A DNA stretch of 64,000 nucleotides, taken from assembly GCA_934446455.1 (NCBI GenBank), contig CAKSEE010000001.1, positions 62,001 through 126,000 on the forward strand, read 5' to 3'. Source of the stretch: an uncultured Oscillospiraceae bacterium (lineage in GTDB: Bacteria > Bacillota > Clostridia > Oscillospirales > Ruminococcaceae). Below are positions 33,235 to 41,000 of this stretch, piece by piece (position 1 is the stretch's first letter; each line of letters opens with the position of its first letter). Both the position numbers and the translations under genes were made by a program. Under the pieces are notes generated by a model. That model saw nothing but the letters and a program-made list of their open reading frames with translations. It searched no databases and was not told the origin of the DNA.

Positions 33235-33273
33235 AACCCTGTACCCGACGGTCTGACCGTCTGATACAGGGTT
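33235..33273. terminator. Strong bidirectional terminator near the ICE right end
   Basis: AACCCTGTA and TACAGGGTT enclose a second perfect palindrome GACGGTCTGACCGTC. T-runs follow on both strands (ATCTTTTTT on plus, TTTTTC on minus). It insulates the ICE from ppdK transcription and could end the RNAs from the promoter array. Confidence 0.8.
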
Positions 33274-33280
33274 ATCTTTT

Positions 33281-33418
33281 TTATCTACCGAGTTCAAGGC
33301 TCATTACCAATGTGATGTCCTCCCATTGATTTTGCCTTAAATACTTGCCGTTTGCCTTTTGGTAGGCTCTTGCCATCTCAAAGGTTATCGGAAAATCCCA
33401 TTGTATAGCGATTTTCTG
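33281..33418 (-). other. ICE right-end remnant: 3' part of an ORF at the ppdK junction
   Basis: After the ppdK stop a different frame encodes ~45 residues with natural protein character (IQWDFPITFEMARAY, YLRQNQWEDITLVM) ending in TAA at 33281. It has no start codon of its own on the ICE side, so its 5' part was presumably cut off at the integration point and may lie at the other ICE end. This defines the likely attachment site at the 3' end of ppdK. The family is not recognised. Confidence 0.5.
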
Positions 33419-33419
33419 A

Positions 33420-36059
33420 TTAATCCCTATTAGCAATAGCAGCCTGTGCAGCAGCCAGTCTTGCGATCGGAACGCGGAAAGGCGAGCAGGATACATAGTC
33501 CAGACCGATCTGGTGGCAGAACTCAACGGAAGTCGGGTCGCCGCCGTGCTCACCGCAGATACCGCAGTGCATTTCGGGACGGGTCTTCTTGCCGAGCTCG
33601 ATAGCCATCTTCATGAGCTTGCCAACGCCAACCTGGTCGAGCTTTGCGAACGGGTCGTTCTCGAAGATCTTAGCGTCGTAGTAAGCGCCGAGGAACTTGC
33701 CTGCGTCGTCGCGGGAGAAGCCGTAGGTCATCTGAGTGAGGTCGTTAGTACCGAAGCAGAAGAACTCAGCTTCCTTAGCGATATCGTCAGCGGTAAGAGC
33801 TGCTCTCGGGATCTCGATCATCGTACCAACGGAGTACTTAAGGTCGGAGCCTGCTGCTGCGATAACCTCGTCAGCGGTCTTAACAACGACGTCCTTAACG
33901 TACTTGAGCTCCTTAACCTCGCCAACCAGCGGGATCATGATCTCGGGAACGATGTTCCAGTCGGGGTGAGCCTTCTTAACGTTGATAGCAGCCTTGATAA
34001 CGGCAGCAGTCTGCATCTTTGCAATCTCGGGGTAGGTAACAGCCAGACGGCAGCCACGGTGACCCATCATCGGGTTGAACTCATGCAGGGAAGCAATGAT
34101 GTTCTTGATAGTCTCAACGGACTTGCCCTGTGCCTTAGCAAGAGCCTCGATATCAGCCTCTTCGGTGGGCACGAACTCGTGGAGCGGCGGGTCGAGGAAG
34201 CGGATAGTAACAGGATTGCCCTCGAGTGCTTCGTAGAGCTTCTCGAAGTCGCCCTGCTGCATCGGCTCGATCTTTGCAAGAGCTGCTTCTCTTTCCTCAA
34301 CGGTGTCGGAGCAGATCATCTCGCGGAACGCAGCGATTCTGTCAGCCTCGAAGAACATATGCTCGGTACGGCAAAGACCGATACCCTCAGCGCCCAGCTC
34401 GCGAGCCTTCTTAGCGTCTGCGGGAGTATCCGCGTTTGTTCTTACCTTGAGCTTTCTGTACTTGTCAGCCCATGCCATAACTCTGCCGAACTCGCCTGCG
34501 ATGGAAGCGTCAACGGTCGGGATAAGGCCGTCGTAGATGTTACCGGTGGTACCGTCGATGGAGATGCAGTCGCCCTCGTGGTAGGTCTTGCCTGCCAGCT
34601 CGAACTTCTTGTTCTCCTCGTCCATCTTGATGTCGCCGCAGCCGGATACGCAGCAGGTACCCATACCACGTGCAACAACGGCAGCGTGAGAGGTCATACC
34701 GCCGCGAACGGTGAGGATACCCTGAGATACCTTCATACCCGTGATGTCCTCGGGAGAGGTCTCCAGACGAACGAGAACTACCTTCTCGCCCTTTGCAGCC
34801 CATGTCTCAGCGTCGTCAGCGGTGAATACGATCTTACCGCAAGCAGCTCCGGGAGAAGCGCCAAGGCCCTTGCCTACGGGCGTAGCAGCCTTAAGTGCCT
34901 TTGCGTCGAACTGCGGGTGGAGCAGTGTGTCGAGGTTTCTGGGGTCTATCATAAGAACAGCTTCCTGCTCGGTCTTGTGACCCTCGTCAACGAGGTCGCA
35001 AGCGATCTTGAGCGCAGCCTGTGCTGTTCTCTTACCGTTACGGCACTGGAGCATGTAGAGCTTCTTGTTCTCAACGGTGAACTCCATATCCTGCATATCG
35101 TGGTAGTGGTTCTCGAGGATATCGCAAACCTTGATGAACTCTGCGTAAGCCTCGGGGAACTCCTTCTCCATCTGAGCGATGGGCATAGGAGTACGAACGC
35201 CTGCAACAACGTCCTCGCCCTGTGCGTTGATAAGGAACTCGCCCATGAGCTTCTTCTCGCCGGTTGCGGGGTCGCGGGTGAATGCAACGCCCGTACCGGA
35301 CTCGTCGTTAAGGTTACCGAATACCATCGGCATTACGTTTACTGCGGTACCCCAGCTGTACGGAATATCGTTGTCGCGGCGGTATACGTTTGCACGGGGG
35401 TTGTCCCATGAACGGAATACAGCCTCGATAGCGAGCTTGAGCTGCTGTACGGGGTCGGACGGGAAGTCCTGACCGAGCTGGTTCTTGTATTCAGCCTTGA
35501 ACTGCTCAGCAAGGGTCTTGAGGTCAGCTGCGGTAAGGTCGATATCGTAGTGAACGCCCTTTTCTTCCTTCATCTTGTCGATGAGCTGCTCAAAATACTT
35601 CTTGCCGACTTCCATAACAACGTCAGAGAACATCTGAATGAAACGTCTGTAGGAGTCGTAAACGAATCTCTCGAACTTGGGGTCGGGGTTGCCTGCGATC
35701 ATTGCAGCAACAACCTCGTCGTTAAGACCGAGGTTAAGAATGGTGTCCATCATACCAGGCATGGAAGCTCTTGCGCCCGAACGTACGGAAACGAGAAGCG
35801 GGTTCTTGTGGTCGCCGAACTTCTTGCCGTTGATCTCCTCCATCTTCTTTACGCCTTCCATAGCCTGAGCCATGATCTCATCGTTGATCTTACGACCGTC
35901 CTCATAATACTGTGTGCAGGCCTCTGTGGTGATGGTGAAGCCCTGGGGAACGGGAAGACCGATGCTGGTCATCTCAGCAAGGTTTGCACCCTTACCGCCG
36001 AGGAGATTACGCATGGTCATGTCGCCTTCGCTGAACATATAGACCCATTTGTTTGCCAT
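33420..36059 (-). CDS. ppdK: Pyruvate, phosphate dikinase
   Basis: 879 residues, full length. It interconverts pyruvate, ATP and phosphate with PEP, AMP and pyrophosphate, central to glycolysis in many anaerobic Clostridia. Visible are GGKGANLAEM in the nucleotide domain, the phosphohistidine segment GGMTSHAAVVARGMG, and the catalytic HCGICGEHGGDP near the C-terminus. The start at 36059 has AGGAGG eight bases upstream; the frame is open for 33 more codons without support. A TATAAT lies at 36175-36180. The ICE adjoins its stop codon, leaving the coding sequence intact. Confidence 0.96.
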   Translation of the reverse strand: MANKWVYMFSEGDMTMRNLLGGKGANLAEMTSIGLPVPQGFTITTEACTQYYEDGRKINDEIMAQAMEGVKKMEEINGKKFGDHKNPLLVSVRSGARASMPGMMDTILNLGLNDEVVAAMIAGNPDPKFERFVYDSYRRFIQMFSDVVMEVGKKYFEQLIDKMKEEKGVHYDIDLTAADLKTLAEQFKAEYKNQLGQDFPSDPVQQLKLAIEAVFRSWDNPRANVYRRDNDIPYSWGTAVNVMPMVFGNLNDESGTGVAFTRDPATGEKKLMGEFLINAQGEDVVAGVRTPMPIAQMEKEFPEAYAEFIKVCDILENHYHDMQDMEFTVENKKLYMLQCRNGKRTAQAALKIACDLVDEGHKTEQEAVLMIDPRNLDTLLHPQFDAKALKAATPVGKGLGASPGAACGKIVFTADDAETWAAKGEKVVLVRLETSPEDITGMKVSQGILTVRGGMTSHAAVVARGMGTCCVSGCGDIKMDEENKKFELAGKTYHEGDCISIDGTTGNIYDGLIPTVDASIAGEFGRVMAWADKYRKLKVRTNADTPADAKKARELGAEGIGLCRTEHMFFEADRIAAFREMICSDTVEEREAALAKIEPMQQGDFEKLYEALEGNPVTIRFLDPPLHEFVPTEEADIEALAKAQGKSVETIKNIIASLHEFNPMMGHRGCRLAVTYPEIAKMQTAAVIKAAINVKKAHPDWNIVPEIMIPLVGEVKELKYVKDVVVKTADEVIAAAGSDLKYSVGTMIEIPRAALTADDIAKEAEFFCFGTNDLTQMTYGFSRDDAGKFLGAYYDAKIFENDPFAKLDQVGVGKLMKMAIELGKKTRPEMHCGICGEHGGDPTSVEFCHQIGLDYVSCSPFRVPIARLAAAQAAIANRD

Positions 36060-36304
36060 TGGATATTCCTCCTGATTTTTATTTTCGCCGCAGAGCGGCC
36101 ATTTGACTTGTACAAACGGTAAAAGCCCGCCTTTGAACATACTGCGACAGGCTGGCATACCGCCGCCTGTGTTTATTATAGCAGATTGGGAGAAAAATTG
36201 CTAGATGTTTTTTTAATTTTTCTCAAAAAATCATTGAAATTTTACAAAAGAGGAATAATAAATCGGGATTGACATTGCCAAAGATCCATCTTGTGTGCAA
36301 ATTT

Positions 36305-36502
36305 AAGGCAATACCGCATAATTATTTTCGCGTGATTGCGCAGTCAGATTTTTCGTCAGATTGTACAATGAGGACGACGCAAGGCTGTATGCCTTGCTAG
36401 GACGAATTGTGCAATATGGCGGAAAAGATGCAAGCAAGCGCCGCGTAAGCCGTAGGCGTCGCTCTGAAAAGGCGTTAGCCGCTAATTGTGCGGTGTTGCC
36501 TT
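36305..36502. repeat. MITE-like element with 20-bp inverted ends
   Basis: The ends AAGGCAATACCGCATAATTA and TAATTGTGCGGTGTTGCCTT are imperfect inverted repeats (three mismatches) bounding 198 bases. The interior contains further small stems (for example CAAGGCTGTATGCCTTG) and no ORF. It occupies most of the space between ppdK and the comEA-like genes. The architecture fits a non-autonomous MITE or dispersed structured repeat. Confidence 0.7.
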
Positions 36503-36542
36503 AATAATATATGCATTGCACAACGGCATACGCCCTTCCCGT

Positions 36543-37130
36543 TCAGCCGACAGTGATGTGTGCGCGCAGCTTTTCAAGCGTCTTTTCGCCTATGCCCCTG
36601 ACGTTCAGCAGCTCGTCCGCCGAGGAGAACGCGCCATGCTCCTCCCTGTAGGCGATTATCGCCCTGCCTCTGGTTTCGCCTATGCCGTCAAGCTCCATAA
36701 GCTCCGCAAGCGTGGCGGTATTTATGTCGAGCGGCTCCTCGGGGCGCCTGACAACGGTAACTGACATTGAGCCTTGCAGCTGCGCCTTTGTGTATTCGGG
36801 AGAGGGTTCCTGCGGGTGTGGCTCTGTGCGCACGGCAGAGCCGCTTTCGCTCTGTGCGGGCGGCGCGGGGACGGGCTCCGTCGGCGTACGGTCGGTGGAA
36901 GCCGCTGTTTCGGCGTCCACGGGCGGGCCGAAGCCCTCTGCCCACTCCGAAACAGCGTGCGTCTGATGAACTACCGTTCGCGGCGCGTCGCTTTCGTTAT
37001 AGCTGTATGGTTTCATCTGCGGCTGCTTTTGTACTTTTACGGCGACGTTCACTATAAACATAGCCAGAACGACAAAAAACGCCGTCAGCTCCAGGATAAA
37101 CTTTGCCTTTGCCGAAAGTCCGTGCTTCAA
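36543..37130 (-). CDS. ComEA-like helix-hairpin-helix protein, second copy
   Basis: 195 residues: an N-terminal transmembrane anchor (ILELTAFFVVLAMFIVNVAV), a Pro/Thr/Glu-rich extracellular linker of ~75 residues, and a C-terminal ComEA HhH domain (LDINTATLAELMELDGIGE, RGIGEKTLEKLR). ComEA binds double-stranded DNA at the cell surface during natural transformation. The start is a TTG with GGGGA upstream. It follows a paralogue by 46 bases, presumably in one transcript. A general DNA-binding role at the envelope is the safe call. Confidence 0.82.
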   Translation of the reverse strand: MKHGLSAKAKFILELTAFFVVLAMFIVNVAVKVQKQPQMKPYSYNESDAPRTVVHQTHAVSEWAEGFGPPVDAETAASTDRTPTEPVPAPPAQSESGSAVRTEPHPQEPSPEYTKAQLQGSMSVTVVRRPEEPLDINTATLAELMELDGIGETRGRAIIAYREEHGAFSSADELLNVRGIGEKTLEKLRAHITVG

Positions 37131-37176
37131 ATGCCGTTCCCCTTTCCGTAAAAAATAACGGGCGCTGCCAAGCCGT

Positions 37177-37764
37177 TCAGACCGTGATGCGCGCCCTTAT
37201 CTTATCAAGCGTTTTCTCGCCTATGCCCTTAACGTTAATCAGCTCGTCCACCGAGGAGAACGCGCCGTGCTCCTCTCTGTAAGCGATTATCGCGCTGCCT
37301 TTGACCTCGCCGATACCGCTCAGCTGCATAAGCTCCGCAAGCGGCGCGGTATTTATATTTATAAGCTCCTCGGTGGGCTCGCTTTCCGCTGCTGAGGTAT
37401 GCGCAGTCGTTATCTGCGGTTCGGCGGTGCCTGCGGCGGACTGAGCGGAAGCGTGCGTTTCGGGGAGGGACGGCTCGGCAGCTTCGCTCGTGGCGGCGGG
37501 CGTCGGCTCGGCGGGAAGCTCCGCGGGCTCTTCGCGGGATTCGGCGGGCGGTACGGACTCGGCGGGCTGTGCCGACGTCTGCGTGAGCGCGCCGACGTAC
37601 TGCGGCTGCGAAGCGGGCGCTGACGGCTGTGTGACTGTAATCTCGCTCTTAACGGTAGTCGGCACGGCTGACGGTACGATGTTCGCGATGAACACGGCTA
37701 CCATGCAGAATACGGTGGCAAACCTGACCCAGAACGCAGCTTCGCCCGACAGCTTGAATTTCAC
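37177..37764 (-). CDS. ComEA-like helix-hairpin-helix protein, first copy
   Basis: 195 residues with the same plan as its neighbour: a transmembrane anchor at residues ~10-30, a long Ala/Pro/Glu/Ser linker, then the HhH domain (ININTAPLAELMQLSGIGE, KGIGEKTLDKIR). The two HhH domains are closely similar whereas the linkers differ, so this is an older tandem duplication. The start is a GTG behind GGGGGAG. A consensus promoter lies just upstream and probably serves both genes. Confidence 0.82.
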   Translation of the reverse strand: MKFKLSGEAAFWVRFATVFCMVAVFIANIVPSAVPTTVKSEITVTQPSAPASQPQYVGALTQTSAQPAESVPPAESREEPAELPAEPTPAATSEAAEPSLPETHASAQSAAGTAEPQITTAHTSAAESEPTEELININTAPLAELMQLSGIGEVKGSAIIAYREEHGAFSSVDELINVKGIGEKTLDKIRARITV

Positions 37765-37817
37765 GACCGCTCCCCCGTTCCCTCTGAATTTGCATTGCGC
37801 AATAAAACCTTGCGTTA

Positions 37818-37846
37818 ATTATAGCAGGGCGCGGTTTTCCTGTCAA
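37818..37846 (-). promoter_or_regulatory. Consensus promoter of the comEA-like pair
   Basis: TTGACA and TATAAT, both perfect, with a 17-base spacer on the minus strand, about 55 bases before the GTG start. Confidence 0.8.
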
Positions 37847-38072
37847 GATTTATGCCGAAAAAAGTCATAAATTCTCCCACCCGGGATTCGCAAAATGGAA
37901 ATAATGCACATATGCACACCAAATTTTAGGACAAATATGATACAATAACAAGTAAGTTGATGGGTGCGTGTGCAACATTGCGCCTGTAAACCCGAGCGCA
38001 TATAAAAGAGGAGCTTTATACGGGCGGCGCGGCGGCTTTGCGGCGCTGTTCAAGACATCAGGAGGTGTATTT

Positions 38073-41000
38073 ATGAGAAGGAAAAGAATGCTTTGCGCCA
38101 CAATGGCGGCTATAATGACGGCTGCGCAGATAGCGATACAGCTGCCCGTTGCTGCCGAAACGGTTACTGCCACAGTGTTTGAAAGCGCGCAGATAGAAAG
38201 CTGGACAAGCTTCGATGTAAATCTTTCGCAGTACGGCATAATGGACAGCGGGACTTCCGTGAAGATAACCTGCACGGTTGCCGAGGAGAACATCGTCGGC
38301 GGCGACGGAGAAACCCCGAAGTGGGCGTTCGGCGTTGTAATCAACGGCGACTGGGACCACGAAACCATGCCCCACTGCAATTACGACTCTGCCAGAAAGG
38401 AATTCAGCCTTACGTTAACGGCGCAGGAGCTTTCCATGAACCCCTCTTTCACCGTTCAGAGCCAGCTGCCCTGCGCCGCGGCGTTCACGGTGGAGGCAAT
38501 TGACCTGCAGCAGGACGGGCGCGGAACGATTGAACTGCCCGCAGTTACGGGCAATATAATCATGTGGCAGTATACGGACAGCAGCTGGCTTGCAGGCAGC
38601 AGCTGCGGCGGCAGCCTGAGTATAGCGCAGCCCGACGGAGTGACATTCGGCAGGACCACCGTGGGCGAGCTGCGCACGGGCGTAAAGAGAATAAACGCAC
38701 AGCCCGTGCCTTACTACAGCGACTCCCTCGGCGCAGGCGAGGACAGCTGGTGCTATGAGGTGTCGCTCGACCTGAAAAACGATGCGGGCGAAACGGCGAA
38801 CATTGCAAGCGACGCTTTCGACCTTGGCAGCGAGGGCGCGGTCTTTACGGATAACATTCTGCCCGACGATTCGTACGACGCGTGGACGGTAGAGAAAATA
38901 TCCATAAACGTGAACGCAAAGACAGAGTGGGACGACGAGCTTGGAAAGAGCAGGGCAGTAAGCGAAAAGGTACGCGCCATGCCCGATAGTACCACAGCGT
39001 ACTTTGAAACGTCCGGAAGCAGCGGCAGGGACTATACCCTTGCGCCGATCACCGAAAAATCAACCACCATGTGGACGTTTACCGACGACCGCGGAATGCG
39101 CTCTGCGGAAGGCAATGTGAGCGTTGACGCGGGCGATCTTGCGGGAATAACGTTCGCCGATTTCCTTGCGGACTGCCACACGGTGTCCATTGCGGCGCCG
39201 GGGTATTTCAGCAATGACGCGGGCATAGACCCCGACGACCTGATGTACAATATAAATATGGTATTCCAAAACGGGGACGGCTCCGACGGCAGGTGGCTTG
39301 GACGCGACCTTACGCCGCTTACGGAGGGCTGCACGCTTTACGCGGGCGCTTACGGGGATATGCTTGAGGAGGGCACGGAGGATTATACGCTTACGGAAAT
39401 AACGCTCAGGGTTCTGCCGAAAATTGAGCGTGACGAAAACGGCGCGCAGCAGGCTTCAAGCGAGATAATCCGCAATATGGGCGACAACGAGAGCATTTTC
39501 CTGGAGTTTGCGGAGGACGGCCGCGAGGCGGCAGAAGTTCCCGTGGCTCAGAAGTCCATAATAATGAATGTTTGGGCGGACGACAGCTGGCTTACGGGCG
39601 TGGTGGCTTCGGGGCGCACGGAGAGGCTAGACGTTCAGGGCGTTGAGTACGGCAGGACCACCTTTGCGGAGCTTAAGGAGAATATAAAGAGCCTGAGCGC
39701 TGCGCTGCCGTATATCAGCGATACCGCAGGCGCGGGAAGCGGAGCGTTCGAGTACAAGTTTATGATGACGTTCGGGGACGGATCGGAGTATTTCTGCGAA
39801 ACTGCGGCAGAACCGGGCGCGGCGCTCACGCAGCGTATTGACGATATCAACGCGGACGAGGTGAACACGGGCGCGATAACAGGCATATACATAGACGTCA
39901 TGTCGAAGCTTGAGGAATCGGGCGACAGGCAGCAGGCGGTAAGCGGCGTGATACGCGGGCTCAGCAGCGGCAATTCCTTTGTGCTTGAGCTTGCAGAGGA
40001 CAACCGCGCCGAAGCGGGGGTGACGTTTACCGGCAAGAGTGCTGCGCTTAACGCATGGACCGACAGCAGCTGGCTTACGGGCATGGTAGCAAGCGGTCGG
40101 ACGGGACGTATAGCGGTTGACGGCATAGAGTACGGCGCTACGACGCTTGCGCAGCTTAAGGAGAGCACGAAGAGCATCAGAGTCACGCTCCCCTATTACA
40201 GCGACTCGATAGGCGCGGGCAGAGAGGCGTTCACATACAAGCTGGCGTTCAGGTTTGAGGACGGCGCGGAGTATTTATGCGAGACCAACGCGGTGCTTGG
40301 CAGCGAGCTTGTTCAGCTTGTGGACGGAATCGACTCCTCCGTGAGCGGGGCTGCCATAACGTCCGTTTGCTTTGACATATTCTCGCAGACCGAGGAAACG
40401 GACGGCGGGCTGAATCAGGCGGTAAGCGAGAAGATACGTCAGCTTAAGGACGGCGAGAGCGTTATGGTAGAATTTGCAAAGGACGGCCGCGCGGCGGTTA
40501 CCGTAACTGTTTCGGACAAGTCCGTTGAGATGAACGTATGGACGACCGAGGACGACTGGCTTACGGGCGTTACCGCAGGCGGAGAAACAAGCTCGGTTGA
40601 CGTTGACGGCGTTAAATACGGCGCCACCACGATTGCGCAGCTTAAGGAGAACATAAAGAGCCTGAGCGCCGCACTGCCCTATTGCTCCGACGGCGCAGGC
40701 GCAGGCAGGGAGGCGTTCGAGTACAAGTTCATGATAGCGCTTGCGGGCGGCGCGGAGATATGGTGCGAAACCTCCGCGGAGATCGGCTCTCCGCTTACGC
40801 AGCTTACCGATGCGATAGAAGCCGAGGACGAAAACGCCGTGATAAAGGGAATTTACCTTGGCATTTCCGCAAAACTTGAGGAAACGGACAGCGGCAGAAT
40901 GCAGGCCGCAAGCGAGAAGATACGCGCGCTTGACGCGGATACCGCCTTTGAAATAGTGCTTAAGGCGGCTTCTGCCGTGCCCGAGAACGTAAAGGCGCAG

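Larger units (their letters stand above)
1..33420. mobile_element. Tn1549/CTn-type integrative conjugative element, partial
   Basis: A nearly unidirectional block carries the hallmark set of this ICE family: VirB4, VirD4, PcfB (DUF3801), Maff2, TrbL/VirB6, PrgI, a CD1108-type protein, DUF4315, DUF4366, topoisomerase III, a YodL/ArdC protein, TTRAP, a methylase-helicase, a CHC2 protein and a serine recombinase. Base composition changes abruptly to GC-rich at the end of ppdK, which places the right boundary between about 33,280 and 33,420. The left boundary is outside the window. Several lesions are visible: a chimeric recombinase, a frameshifted replication initiator and a toxin gene with a nonsense codon. 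No relaxase catalytic domain is visible, so independent transfer is doubtful unless one lies to the left. Confidence 0.9.

Noticed and set aside
33513-35411. 632-aa open frame on the plus strand antisense to ppdK
   Set aside because: It mirrors the ppdK reading frame, has no ribosome binding site and no domain character; ppdK is unambiguous. Long antisense frames are common in GC-rich genes.
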